DNA of 64,000 nt from Fructobacillus evanidus (GCF_963580165.1 NZ_CAUZLM010000002.1:170617-234616); one strand, 5' to 3'. Shown: positions 33,943-43,081, counted from the stretch's first letter. Translations and numbers: made by a program. The notes: generated by a model from the letters alone, not told the origin.

Positions 33943-34614
33943 CTAAGTAAAAAGTACAAAATCTTGATCAATATAGCTTGTTTTAAATGTTTCATCATTA
34001 ATGACGCTCTCCCTGCTTAAGTTCAGAGATATAAGATTAATGCCTTCAGCTAAAAGGCATTGATGGAGTTGATTTAATTCTGACATATCACAATACAAAG
34101 ATAAGTTTGTTAATAGCAAATATCGCTCTTCATTTAACATCCCCATCGTGTGTACTATATCTTCTATTTTATCAAATATCGTATTCACATTGCTTTTTTC
34201 AACAGTAATATTTTGTGATTTTATAATTTTTTCTAAGTTCCATTCGCTTTCAATTCTGAATGGCAAATTACTATCAATAATTTCTTCAGCCAGAAGTGAT
34301 TGCAACTCCAAACTTAAAAGATAAGCTCTATCACGTCGCTCATCTGATATTGCTGTTTCCAAAATAGTCGGAATAAATTTACTATAATAGTTCCTAATAT
34401 CACCACCTCCGACCGGATCACCCAGAAACATCCCTACTTTATTCAATGCCTTCGGTTGATGATTTTCACTGTAAACAATCTTGTCTCCTACTCCAACTCT
34501 GATGGCTTGAATAACACGGTTATACAGCTGAGCATCGGCAAGGGTGATTAAATTCAATCCTTCATTTATTTGAACCGTTCCAACGCCTTCAATATTCAAT
34601 TGTCCAATAGTCAT
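33943..34614 (-). CDS. csn2: CRISPR adaptation protein Csn2
   Basis: A 223-residue protein matching the Csn2 family, the ring-forming DNA-end binding protein specific to type II-A adaptation. It has the N-terminal region GQLNIEGVGTVQINEGLN, a helical middle, and a C-terminal segment LLTNLSLYCDMSELNQL. It overlaps cas2 by 4 nt and is the last gene before the array leader, the normal II-A order. Confidence 0.9.
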   Translation of the reverse strand: MTIGQLNIEGVGTVQINEGLNLITLADAQLYNRVIQAIRVGVGDKIVYSENHQPKALNKVGMFLGDPVGGGDIRNYYSKFIPTILETAISDERRDRAYLLSLELQSLLAEEIIDSNLPFRIESEWNLEKIIKSQNITVEKSNVNTIFDKIEDIVHTMGMLNEERYLLLTNLSLYCDMSELNQLHQCLLAEGINLISLNLSRESVINDETFKTSYIDQDFVLFT

Positions 34615-34916
34615 ATCACAATCACCTTATCGTCTCTATTTTTAATATCATTTTTTGGTTCTCCAACAAGAAAATGAATACTTGCGTATTGTTTTTCAGT
34701 CACCTGCAAAGTTTGAATTAATCCATCCTTTGGCACAAAAGCCTTAATTCGCTTTTCCAATAAATTCGCCGCTTTCTGGTTAGTAACTACGCGAACATAA
34801 ATGCTTTCTTGCATCATTAAAAATCCTTCACTCAACAAAGCTTTTCGGAATTGACGATATGCCCTTTGCTCTATTGATGTTTCCACTGGTAAATCAAACA
34901 TTACAATCAATCGCAT
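34611..34916 (-). CDS. cas2: CRISPR-associated endoribonuclease/adaptation protein Cas2
   Basis: A 101-residue ferredoxin-like protein beginning MRLIVMFDLPVET, the standard Cas2 start with the conserved aspartate after the first strand. It bridges Cas1 dimers in spacer integration. The ATG at 34916 gives the family length with GAGG 9 nt upstream. An ATG at 34931 overlapping the cas1 stop would add five residues and is the alternative. Confidence 0.93.
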   Translation of the reverse strand: MRLIVMFDLPVETSIEQRAYRQFRKALLSEGFLMMQESIYVRVVTNQKAANLLEKRIKAFVPKDGLIQTLQVTEKQYASIHFLVGEPKNDIKNRDDKVIVI

Positions 34917-34927
34917 AATTCGATACC

Positions 34928-35803
34928 TCATAAAACAAACTCCATTTCAGGCAGTAATTTTGTTTCAGAACTTAAATACTTTAAACATGCTAATACGTGC
35001 TGCTGAATTGCTTGTGCCAGTTCAACTTTCTTTCCGTTATAGTTGATTGTTTCGTTCAAGACATTAATCAAATTTAGCTTCAAATCAAGTGATAACGATA
35101 AATTTTGCTGTCTTAATACAACCCGATCGATATAGGGGCGAAACGGTTCCATTAAATCAGATGCTAAATTAAAAGCATTGCTTCCGCTTTGATGATGGAC
35201 ACCTAGCTGGGTTAAATACCCGGCCGCGACAATTTCACGACTCACAGCTGATAATAAAATTGAATAACCATAGTTTAAGTGAGCATTGATTAACAGTTCT
35301 TCATTAGACCTTTTGAATTCCTTACCGTACATTCTTGGAAAATACTGCCTGGCAGCTTGGCCTTCAATATTTTCTGGATCCCCTGACTTCACTTTGGCAG
35401 ATAACTCCTGTAGTTTCAAAAATTCAACTTGTACGTCTTTTGGTAATGCCTGATGCTGATTTATAATTTTAGTCGAGATTATTTTTTGCCATAATTGTTT
35501 TTTCAGATCATCCGTCCACGAAATTTGTTTTTGCAAATTAGTATTTTGGTGAACATTTTCATGGTACCCACCATATTCACCAACAGGCATCCCCTTTTCA
35601 TCACAGGTAATGATTTTCACGTGTTTCTTATTCAATTCGTTAATAGCATACGATGTAATCACCGATCTCGTGTTGCCCAATATTAATACTCGAATATCAT
35701 CAATTGGGATTTGAAAAGATTCATGTTTCGTTTGAACGTTAATATCGTTCATTTTAAAATTGATCTTTGCATGTTCATTAATTAATACTGTTCGCCAAGC
35801 CAT
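34928..35803 (-). CDS. cas1: CRISPR integrase Cas1 (type II)
   Basis: A 291-residue integrase. The metal ligands are visible as the Glu in NIEGQAARQYFPRMYG, the His in GVHHQSGSNAFNLASDLMEPFRP, and the following acidic residue. The N-terminal beta domain starts WRTVLINEHAKINFK. AAAGGGGAG precedes the ATG. It is the first gene of cas1-cas2-csn2, separated from cas9 by the tracrRNA gene on the opposite strand. Confidence 0.95.
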   Translation of the reverse strand: MAWRTVLINEHAKINFKMNDINVQTKHESFQIPIDDIRVLILGNTRSVITSYAINELNKKHVKIITCDEKGMPVGEYGGYHENVHQNTNLQKQISWTDDLKKQLWQKIISTKIINQHQALPKDVQVEFLKLQELSAKVKSGDPENIEGQAARQYFPRMYGKEFKRSNEELLINAHLNYGYSILLSAVSREIVAAGYLTQLGVHHQSGSNAFNLASDLMEPFRPYIDRVVLRQQNLSLSLDLKLNLINVLNETINYNGKKVELAQAIQQHVLACLKYLSSETKLLPEMEFVL

Positions 35804-35844
35804 TTTTTCTCCCCTTTCACGTTCCGATGTGATACAATTAATTT

Positions 35845-35988
35845 GTGGTTAGCTACCACGTGAAAAATTTGTTTAGCTAACAAATTTTTCAAGGAAGAAC
35901 CCATTAATCTGACATACAGGGTTAAAGTAACGCAAGGGCTTATGCCCGAGCTTCATGATCTGAAAAGATGGCCTTATGGCCTTTTTTA
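35845..35988 (+). ncRNA. tracrRNA
   Basis: The anti-repeat at 35893-35928 copies the plus-strand repeat (GGAAGAA..CCC..ATTAATCTGACATACA, then TTAAAGT). When paired with the crRNA it leaves a GA/GGGT-type bulge above a 6-bp lower stem, the Cas9 recognition geometry. A nexus-like GGGC-TTAT-GCCC hairpin (35936-35947) and a terminal GGCC-TTAT-GGCC hairpin plus T6 (35970-35987) follow. An extended -10 TGATACAAT ending at 35838 suggests a 5' start near 35845. This gives a long form whose 5' part contains two palindromic hairpins with TTAGCTA centres (35845-35861 and 35863-35889). It lies between cas9 and cas1, antisense to them. Confidence 0.88.
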
Positions 35989-36004
35989 TTTGTCTTTATT
36001 TAAC

Positions 36005-36038
36005 AAAAGGCACCGCTTATTGAATAGCGGTGCCTTTT
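36005..36038. terminator. Terminator between cas9 and tracrRNA
   Basis: GGCACCGCT/AGCGGTGCC 9-bp stem (36009-36017 with 36026-36034), with flanking AAAA and TTTT. It ends cas9 on the minus strand and backs up the tracrRNA terminator on the plus strand. Confidence 0.88.
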
Positions 36039-36045
36039 ACTTTAC

Positions 36046-39000
36046 TTATAGTAAATCCGAAATTTTAACTCTTTTTTCGAAAATACCTGTTGTAGATTGG
36101 TAAATAATTTCGGTAGTATCTGACAATTTAATCCCACCACGTTGTCGATAATCTTTCCAATCTGCTGATTTCTTATCAATCATTTTAACAGGCTTCTGTT
36201 GCGCCGCGTCTAATTGCAGGGCTTTTAAAATCACCATTAAAATATCAAATTTATTTTCTACAGCAATAAATTTATCTCTAATATTAACTAACTTTTTTAA
36301 ATCTAATTCGTAAAACGGGAATCGTTTTAGAATTGCAGGACTAGTCAAAATATCAAAACCTTTAATCAGGTCCTCATCCGAGGAATCCTTGTTTAACTGA
36401 CTTATTAAATCAGCTTCTTCCGTCGGTAACCATAATTGTTTTGCATTATGATAAAACTCATATGAAGTTAAATATATTAAGTTCCCATCATTGTTTACCA
36501 ACTGTCCGATTGCTAATTTATTTATCAAAATCTTTTCAAACTTTTTAACCTCTGGACGTTGTTGCACATATTCTGACAACTCAATTTGTCCAGATTTAAT
36601 TTTTTCAGCTGCCGAGATAGTAACCTTCACTAACTGATTTTTCCCATTAGCTCGGACCAATGTCATATAAGCAGAATAAGGGTAAGTATAGCCACCATAT
36701 AGCGATACATCTTGGCGCTGCTTATTAGTTCCAATTAACTTAGCTTTAGGATCAACTGCATAAATGGTTTCTTTATTTAATGCGCCATTATCTTTGCCAT
36801 TGCGACGGGTAGTCAAAATGTTCTTAAAGTTCATGACATGGCGAAGATATTGTGTATCATCTTCCGACCAGTTTTCATTTCCTTTAGCCATTGTTCCGAC
36901 GACAAATCCGAAAGGCTTTAAACGTCTTACCTGGCTACTTGAACTTGATTGACGCAATTCTTTCAGGTACGTATTAGTATAGTAATCAAACTCATTATAA
37001 ACGTTCGCACCATCACGGTCCGGATAACGGGCCTGCATATACTGACCGGCTGCAGTAATTAACAAGGCATCAAAAGCATGATGGAATGAATTGATTTCAC
37101 GATGCTTTTTAACCGCTACCAAACGACGCATGTCGGCAGTTATTTCAGAACGAATTGCGACTGCCTTTGTTTGATCAAACTCGCTTTCAATTAATGAGGC
37201 AACGTTTTTAATAATTTGACGAGTTTCCACCAACTGACGAGCAATAAAGCCTGTTTTCTGCCCTTCAGAGTAGTCACCGCCCTTTGTCAAACGGTCATAC
37301 TTCTTTTGTGAAATAAAGCCAGCGTTTTTCAAGTTTTTCCATAAGCCTCCGGCTGCTAACTGTACTTCTGTTGTATAAGTGGCAGAATCTGATTTTCGTG
37401 CATTTTCAGGACGAGATACCAAAACCCGGTTATCAATCGAATCATCCTTGGTATAAGCTTGAGGAATAATATGGTCAATATCATAATCTGTTGATAACTT
37501 ATCGATATTAATTGGTTGACCAGTATACATATCCTTCCCTTGTTGGAGGAAATACAAGTAAAGCCGATCACCAATGCGTTCACTTTGAAGACCGTTCTTT
37601 TGGTTCTCCAATTCTGCCTTTAGTGCTTTTACATCATCCGACAAAGTTTTTGATTTATACAAATCCTTCAATCGGTTGTATCGAGAATTTGTCCGAACTG
37701 AATTTTGTGTTTCCTTAGCAAATTCCAAATAAACGCGATTAGGTTCCTCTCCCATCGCCTTTTGAATATCAAAAAGAACGTTGAAAGCTTGTTTGATACC
37801 TCGCTTATTGGCGGGAGCTGTAGTCAACGCATCGATCCTATCCTGAATATTATCTGCCGTTTCAGCCGTATTTTGTTCTTGAATCCATTGCTGAACACCA
37901 AACTTATTATCGGTGATAATCGACATGAAATTCTTAGATGTTGTCTGTAACTTATCCAGAATAGAAACCTTGTGTGAACCTTCCTGAATAATTGGTGTCG
38001 ATAACAATTTATCCGATAGATTTCCCCAACCAGTGTAGTGTGTCTTAGCCAGCTTTTGAACTTGATCATCGGACAAATCTAATTTTTGTAATTCACGTTC
38101 CGCAATTTTTGCATCCTCAAAGACTGTCTGGATTTTAATGACATTTTCCAACAATTCTTGATTTGATGGGTTTTCCATAAATTCTGCATCAAAAGTTTTA
38201 CTTAAATCAATATAACTGGACAGGTTGCTATTAAACTTTGTTTTGTCAGCCAAACCAACAATTTGAATCTCGCCCATTCCTTGAGAAAGATAATAATCCT
38301 TAATAGCTTTTTCGGATACAGTTTTTTTAGATTTAAATAGATCCTGAATTAATACATGCTTTGTCTTGTCATCAATTTTATGACCATTAATTTTTACATT
38401 ATTCAATTCATTCAAGACCGTAAAAAGCTGATACTTCAGGGAATTTTTGGGCAGTGTTGGCTCACCAATTAAATAAGTATCCGTTCCGGTCAAACGATCA
38501 ATAAAGTCCTGAGCTGCTTGATCGCGATTGAAAACTTGATCAAAGTTCCATGGAGTTACTTCACTTTTTTCATAACCCTCATTGCGCTTTACCCAATGAT
38601 TTGTGGCATCTCCACCGGTCTTTTCAACATCGGCCACCGTAACCATTGGACCAACATAGTAAGGTACTCGAAATTTAACTAGCTCAACTAATTTATTAAT
38701 TGTTTCACCAGCTTTATTTGTAAACGTATCGAGCAGAAATGGATAATACTTCCCTTGATTTTCGATGATTTTTTCTAATTCTGCAAGATGAAGCTGGTAT
38801 GGAATCACCGAATTTGCCTTTGTGCGCTGTTTTGGCAAAAAGTCATGACTTTCAATTCGTTGTTGAATTTCAACCAATACATCATCTGCCAAATCAGCAT
38901 TTTCTAATAGGGCTTTCATTCCCTTATCAGTATCATCTTTCAAAAATGCTGTATAAATTTTGGAAAAATCTTGATGAGAAAGGCCTTGCTTTTTAGCAAT

Positions 39001-40005
39001 TTCCTTAACCAATGTCCGATCTTTAGTATGTTGCTTATACCGTTTAACCATCGCTGCTGAAACTGATGGTTGATCATCTAATAAATTCATCAGTGTGAAG
39101 CCATCGAATGCTTGTCGAATAGCGTTAAACAATTCCATTTCATCATCATCTAACGCATCTACAATAACCTGACTTTGTTCATCAAAGTTTTCACTATCAA
39201 GCTTTAATTTCCATGCTTTGAGCTCATCGCCACTAAGTTCACGATTAAAGACTTTTGTAAAATCAATGGTATTGCCAACAATTCCTGCTAATATTTCCTG
39301 AATCGCTTTTTTATCTTCCTTCGTATCAAATGAAAAATCTGATAATAAACGCTCTGCTTTTGCTTTTTTTGACAAACCAAAACCAGCTTGACCAACCAAG
39401 ACGTCTGCCATTTTCTGTGCGTCATTCAACGACCAGATAAAACCCTTCGCTTCTGCATAATTTTGAATGGCTTGCTGAAATTCTAGGGGATTATAGCTAT
39501 CCCCAATTGTCATTTTAGACTGTGAGTTCAGAAAATGACCCCGATACTTAACAATATGATGCATCGCTAAATAAATCTCTCGCAAATCAAACTTACGATC
39601 CTCAGTCATCAATTTTAAGCGCAAATGATAAATTGTTTGAAATTTTTCATGAAAATTTTGAGTTTCCTGTTGAGTCGGAAAAAGATAGCCACCGTAATAA
39701 TGAGCCTTATTTACTTCGTCCTTTGGGTGAACGTATGAATATTTTAAACGGGCAAAAAAGTTTTCATCAATCATTCCGATTTTATCAGAAAAAATATTTT
39801 CTAATAGTCGCAAGCGCCACTTACGGCGTGATAATCGACGACGAGTCGTTCGGTTTATTCGCCGATCAGCTGCAGGCTGAGCTGAATCAAAAAGGCGTAC
39901 GCCAATTAAGTTTTTACCTTTAGCTCGAGCTAATTTCCCTTCATCCGTCAAAACTGCCCAGCCAACTGATCCGGTTCCGATATCAAGTCCTACATTGTAA
40001 CCCAT
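36046..40005 (-). CDS. cas9: RNA-guided endonuclease Cas9 (type II-A)
   Basis: A 1319-residue Cas9, complete. RuvC-I Asp8 is in GLDIGTGSVGW and the arginine-rich bridge helix is at about residues 48-66 (NRTTRRRLSRRKWRLRLL). RuvC-II Glu761 is in VYLEFAKET. HNH His845 is in YDIDHIIPQ with Asn859 downstream. RuvC-III His976 and Asp979 are in FHHAFDALL. All catalytic residues are intact, so it should cut both strands. It is in the same size class as other lactobacillar II-A Cas9s. The PAM cannot be read from sequence. AGGAG lies 7-8 nt before the ATG. The locus is more AT-rich than the genes around it, consistent with transfer. Confidence 0.97.
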   Translation of the reverse strand: MGYNVGLDIGTGSVGWAVLTDEGKLARAKGKNLIGVRLFDSAQPAADRRINRTTRRRLSRRKWRLRLLENIFSDKIGMIDENFFARLKYSYVHPKDEVNKAHYYGGYLFPTQQETQNFHEKFQTIYHLRLKLMTEDRKFDLREIYLAMHHIVKYRGHFLNSQSKMTIGDSYNPLEFQQAIQNYAEAKGFIWSLNDAQKMADVLVGQAGFGLSKKAKAERLLSDFSFDTKEDKKAIQEILAGIVGNTIDFTKVFNRELSGDELKAWKLKLDSENFDEQSQVIVDALDDDEMELFNAIRQAFDGFTLMNLLDDQPSVSAAMVKRYKQHTKDRTLVKEIAKKQGLSHQDFSKIYTAFLKDDTDKGMKALLENADLADDVLVEIQQRIESHDFLPKQRTKANSVIPYQLHLAELEKIIENQGKYYPFLLDTFTNKAGETINKLVELVKFRVPYYVGPMVTVADVEKTGGDATNHWVKRNEGYEKSEVTPWNFDQVFNRDQAAQDFIDRLTGTDTYLIGEPTLPKNSLKYQLFTVLNELNNVKINGHKIDDKTKHVLIQDLFKSKKTVSEKAIKDYYLSQGMGEIQIVGLADKTKFNSNLSSYIDLSKTFDAEFMENPSNQELLENVIKIQTVFEDAKIAERELQKLDLSDDQVQKLAKTHYTGWGNLSDKLLSTPIIQEGSHKVSILDKLQTTSKNFMSIITDNKFGVQQWIQEQNTAETADNIQDRIDALTTAPANKRGIKQAFNVLFDIQKAMGEEPNRVYLEFAKETQNSVRTNSRYNRLKDLYKSKTLSDDVKALKAELENQKNGLQSERIGDRLYLYFLQQGKDMYTGQPINIDKLSTDYDIDHIIPQAYTKDDSIDNRVLVSRPENARKSDSATYTTEVQLAAGGLWKNLKNAGFISQKKYDRLTKGGDYSEGQKTGFIARQLVETRQIIKNVASLIESEFDQTKAVAIRSEITADMRRLVAVKKHREINSFHHAFDALLITAAGQYMQARYPDRDGANVYNEFDYYTNTYLKELRQSSSSSQVRRLKPFGFVVGTMAKGNENWSEDDTQYLRHVMNFKNILTTRRNGKDNGALNKETIYAVDPKAKLIGTNKQRQDVSLYGGYTYPYSAYMTLVRANGKNQLVKVTISAAEKIKSGQIELSEYVQQRPEVKKFEKILINKLAIGQLVNNDGNLIYLTSYEFYHNAKQLWLPTEEADLISQLNKDSSDEDLIKGFDILTSPAILKRFPFYELDLKKLVNIRDKFIAVENKFDILMVILKALQLDAAQQKPVKMIDKKSADWKDYRQRGGIKLSDTTEIIYQSTTGIFEKRVKISDLL

Positions 40006-40023
40006 TGCTTTCTCCTGTAACTT

Positions 40024-40044
40024 TTAGCTAAATAATATTTTCAC
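40024..40044 (-). promoter_or_regulatory. cas9 leader segment resembling the tracrRNA 5' region
   Basis: The 21 bases 40044-40024 (minus strand, 5' UTR of cas9, containing TTTAGCTAA) match tracrRNA-strand bases 35860-35880 at 18 of 21 positions. The palindrome TTAGCTAA is shared. It may be a common operator or a target of a long tracrRNA form. Confidence 0.5.
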
Positions 40045-40137
40045 ATTCACTATTGCTTCTATTTTACATTATTTTTTTCTAATTTATATCATTGAATACA
40101 TCTTTTCATGTTCATCTAATTTAAATTAAAAAATTTA

Positions 40138-40165
40138 TCAACAAAAAAACGACCTTTCGGTCGTC
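40138..40165 (-). terminator. Terminator of the small membrane protein; copy 2 of the 28-bp repeat
   Basis: Same ACGACC-TTTC-GGTCGT hairpin and T7 run as at 33599-33626, identical over 28 bp. It lies 22 bp after the stop of the gene at 40188-40460. Confidence 0.85.
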
Positions 40166-40187
40166 CTTTATCAAAGTCATATTTAAA

Positions 40188-40460
40188 TTATTTTGAATCG
40201 CTTTGTTCCGCCTCATCGCTAATATCGCGACGACCAAAACCTGTATCCGGCCGTTCGTCAACAACCCGACGCTTACCACTACGGACAATGTAAACGATCA
40301 CTGCCGCGATAATCAATGAAAAGATCCAGTGATGTAGGAAGAAACTCAACACTAACAAAATACCAACTAAAATTAAAAAGTATGAAAATACATTTAAAGT
40401 GAACCGGAAGAGTGAAACAATCCCCCAAATCACTAATATTAAGCCAAATAATAAGAACAC
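40188..40460 (-). CDS. Small multi-helix membrane protein of unknown function
   Basis: A 90-residue protein with two to three hydrophobic helices over residues 1-60 and a charged C-terminal tail (SGKRRVVDERPDTGFGRRD). It starts at GTG with GAGG 8 nt upstream. The composition recalls small envelope-stress proteins such as LiaI-like ones, but no motif allows assignment. It precedes the repeat-flanked CRISPR-Cas locus. Confidence 0.6.
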   Translation of the reverse strand: MFLLFGLILVIWGIVSLFRFTLNVFSYFLILVGILLVLSFFLHHWIFSLIIAAVIVYIVRSGKRRVVDERPDTGFGRRDISDEAEQSDSK

Positions 40461-40537
40461 GTTTTATACCTCGTTCAATATACTAATCGTAACTTTATTG
40501 TAACGTGAATAGATTAAGCGGGGATATAATAACACCG

Positions 40538-41101
40538 TTATCGCACCTGGCTCACCAAGTAATCCTGGTAGGCCTGTCGATTTTGCTTCACGCATTTCTT
40601 CAACAATTTTTCAAAGTAATCGGCTGGACTTGTTCCAATCACGGGGTTTTCCCGCCGGCTTAAAGTCGTATGAACAAAATCACCATCATCAAAATCTAAA
40701 AAGTTTGCTGCAATAGTCTTGGTGTCTTTAGTCTCTTCTACGACCTTGTAGTGCTCGATTTCATCAAAGTTCTCAAAAAAGTAAAGGTTGCCGTCAGCAT
40801 CAGCATGGTCCAAATCGTAAAACAGATACTCCGTCTTCACGTCGATAAAGAGGCCGTCACCAAGGTTTAAAGCATTTTCATCCTCGAATTGCTTCTTTAG
40901 ATAGTCATGAACCTCTTTTGGTGTATGAACATCAAAATCAAAAGAATCATCAGCCATTTGGTTTTGTTCAGCCAACGCTTGGTTAACCTCATGGTGTAAC
41001 ACTGCCCGAAGAACTCGACGGCGTTGCGCTAAATGGTGTCCCTTCACAATTGCAGTCAAAAGAAGCAAACCAATAATAGTCAATGAAACCAAGAAAAACA
41101 T
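40538..41101 (-). CDS. Membrane-anchored protein, paralogue A of the LGDGLFID...GTSPADYFE family
   Basis: A 187-residue protein with one N-terminal transmembrane helix (FFLVSLTIIGLLLLTAIV) and an acidic soluble domain. The domain contains LNLGDGLFIDVKTEYLFYDLDHAD, VVEETKDTKTI and VIGTSPADYFEKLL. The same motifs in the same order occur in the next upstream gene, so the two are tandem paralogues. I do not recognise a described family or function. ATG at 41101 has GGGAG upstream. A 200-bp gap with only a weak CCGGC/GCCGG hairpin separates the pair. Confidence 0.65.
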   Translation of the reverse strand: MFFLVSLTIIGLLLLTAIVKGHHLAQRRRVLRAVLHHEVNQALAEQNQMADDSFDFDVHTPKEVHDYLKKQFEDENALNLGDGLFIDVKTEYLFYDLDHADADGNLYFFENFDEIEHYKVVEETKDTKTIAANFLDFDDGDFVHTTLSRRENPVIGTSPADYFEKLLKKCVKQNRQAYQDYLVSQVR

Positions 41102-41300
41102 TCTAACTCTCCCAAACAATCAAAAATCAGGACCTTTATAGACCTGATGTTCAACTGGACCTAATAGATTTGTGCCGGCTATTTTAAACAAGGCCGGTAA
41201 CTAACTCCATTAGTTTAACTCTCTTGTTGTCAGTTTGTCTATCATTCTGATAACAATTTATTGAACTTATGTTCGCCCATCAAAATAAAGCGCACGTCAA

Positions 41301-42053
41301 TTAGTCACTCGTCCCCGCAATTCCTGGCTGATCATCACTCTGGAGAGAACTAACATCCGGATGCAGAGATGAAACTTGTTGCGCTAAAATGCCTTCAAAA
41401 TAGTCGGCTGGGCTAGTCCCCAAAACATCATTGGTAGCCTTACTTAATTCAATATCAGCAAAGTTGTACCGGCCCATATCCGTAAAATGAACGCCAATCA
41501 CCTTAGTTTCCGCCGTTTCTTCTCGAATCTTGTATTCCTGCACGGCAGAAAAATTTTCTAGCAAGTATTTCCGTCCCCGCTCCTCGGCATCACCTAAATC
41601 AAGAAACATTTGTTCATTTTTTGTATCAATAAACAGACCATCCCCCAGGTTTAACGGATGATTTTCTTGAAAATTTTGCCAAGCTTGGTCACGCCGTTCA
41701 GCCGGTGTCAGTTCAACTGACTGAGTAATGGCAATTGGTTCCATTGGGGTTTCATCATGCGCAGTGTCGATTACTGTTGGGCTAATTTCTGCAGTATGAT
41801 CATCACCTACCTGCTCCACATCAGCTTCATCATCTGAGTGCCGCGAACCATAGATCCAGCCAAAAATCAGAATCGCCGCAATTACCAGAACAGTCAATAA
41901 AATTCCCGTCTTGTGATCCAAAACAAAGTTCAAAATGTTCAGGGCAATATAAAGCAAAATCAGATATGGCAGCATTTCGATAATTTTCATCGAAAGCCAA
42001 AAAGAAAACCAAATGCCAATCAGCACAATTGCAATCAAACCAATAATAACCAT
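41301..42053 (-). CDS. Membrane protein, paralogue B of the LGDGLFID...GTSPADYFE family
   Basis: A 250-residue protein with three hydrophobic helices in residues 1-70, an acidic linker (HSDDEADVEQVGDDHTAE), and a soluble domain. The domain carries LNLGDGLFIDTKNEQMFLDLGDAE, REETAETKVIG and VLGTSPADYFEGIL, homologous to the gene at 40538. The low-complexity C-terminus contains SSLHPDVSSLQSDD, a small repeat. Function unknown. Confidence 0.65.
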   Translation of the reverse strand: MVIIGLIAIVLIGIWFSFWLSMKIIEMLPYLILLYIALNILNFVLDHKTGILLTVLVIAAILIFGWIYGSRHSDDEADVEQVGDDHTAEISPTVIDTAHDETPMEPIAITQSVELTPAERRDQAWQNFQENHPLNLGDGLFIDTKNEQMFLDLGDAEERGRKYLLENFSAVQEYKIREETAETKVIGVHFTDMGRYNFADIELSKATNDVLGTSPADYFEGILAQQVSSLHPDVSSLQSDDQPGIAGTSD

Positions 42054-42221
42054 CGTTATGCCTTCTCTCTAAAAACTGTTATTTGATGGCCAGCAGTCTG
42101 CCAACAGTAACATTTACTCCTGATTTTAACGCTAATGATTCTAATTAATCTATTACACTTTGTTTTCATTTTGCCAAATAAAAAACAATGCCCGTCTTGG
42201 ACATTGCCAAATTTGTTCAAA

Positions 42222-42974
42222 TTAGTTCATTGTCAAACCGCCGTCAACCGTCACGTTTTGTGCCGTCAGTCCCCGACCCTGATCACTACCGAGAAAGAGG
42301 ACAGCCTTGGCAACATCACTTGGTTCCGTCACTTTTCGCAACGGCGTTGTTTGCTTGATGTAGTCGAACACTTCCGGTGTTGTGACCGCACTAGCATCCG
42401 TTGTCTGCAAAAGACCACCCGAAACCATATTGACGTTGATGCCAAATTCGCCCAATTCAACTGCCAAATTGCGGGTAAAACCAATCATGGCAGCCTTGGC
42501 CGTGGTGTATTCATGGTAAGCCACAACGGGATTTTGGAATAAATTAGTCCCGATATTAACCACTTGACCAGCTTTTTGCGCCATCATTTGTGGTAAAGCA
42601 CTTTGCGTCACATTAAAGGCTCCCTTCAATGTACCATCGATTTGCTCCTGATAAGAATCCCAAGTCAAATCCTTAAAGAGCTTCTGTGCCACGGGATCAA
42701 ATTTAAAATTGATGAGGGCGTTGTTCACAACCGTGTCAAGTGAACCAAATTTAGCAACGGCTTGTTGCACCATTTGATCAACCTCGGCCCGATTCCGGAC
42801 ATCAGCTTGAATAGCCATAGCGCGGTCCTGTCCAATTTCTGCTACCAATTCTTCGGCCTTCTCTTGACTGTGATAATAATTAATCACCACTTGGAATCCA
42901 TCTTTCGCGAAAGTGCGTGAAATTTCTGCTCCCAGGCCTCGGCTACTTCCCGTAATCAAAACTGTTTTCGACAT
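42222..42974 (-). CDS. Short-chain dehydrogenase (FabG-like) under its own TPP riboswitch
   Basis: A 250-residue classical SDR. It has the Rossmann motif VLITGSSRGLG, the structural NNAL (in place of NNAG), catalytic YTTAK and C-terminal NVTVDGGLTMN. It would reduce or oxidise a carbonyl/alcohol with NAD(P)H. General annotation would be 3-oxoacyl-ACP reductase, but a TPP riboswitch and terminator immediately upstream point to thiamine supply. Its closest relative in the window is the stop-interrupted SDR at the end of the TPP-controlled LuxE/LuxC operon, with the same NNAL and DGGLTMN ends. AAAGG and GAGGA precede the ATG. It is monocistronic. Confidence 0.88.
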   Translation of the reverse strand: MSKTVLITGSSRGLGAEISRTFAKDGFQVVINYYHSQEKAEELVAEIGQDRAMAIQADVRNRAEVDQMVQQAVAKFGSLDTVVNNALINFKFDPVAQKLFKDLTWDSYQEQIDGTLKGAFNVTQSALPQMMAQKAGQVVNIGTNLFQNPVVAYHEYTTAKAAMIGFTRNLAVELGEFGINVNMVSGGLLQTTDASAVTTPEVFDYIKQTTPLRKVTEPSDVAKAVLFLGSDQGRGLTAQNVTVDGGLTMN

Positions 42975-43036
42975 TCCTCTACCTTTCCTTTTAGAAAGGC
43001 ATCTCAGTGACTGACCTTATGCCGTTTGCTGCAAAT

Positions 43037-43065
43037 AAAAAGGTGCTTTCTAGATAGAAAGCACC
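43037..43065 (-). terminator. Riboswitch-controlled intrinsic terminator
   Basis: GGTGCTTTCTA-TC-TAGAAAGCACC forms an 11-bp stem followed by TTTTT on the minus strand, 17 nt after the aptamer and 60 nt before the SDR start. Confidence 0.88.
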
Positions 43066-43081
43066 ACTAAAAAATCATTAG

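Noticed and set aside
40023..40031. Calling the TTTAGCTAA site a proven tracrRNA target
   Set aside because: The seed next to the repeat-like segment has mismatches and the PAM is unknown, so only a hypothesis is reported.
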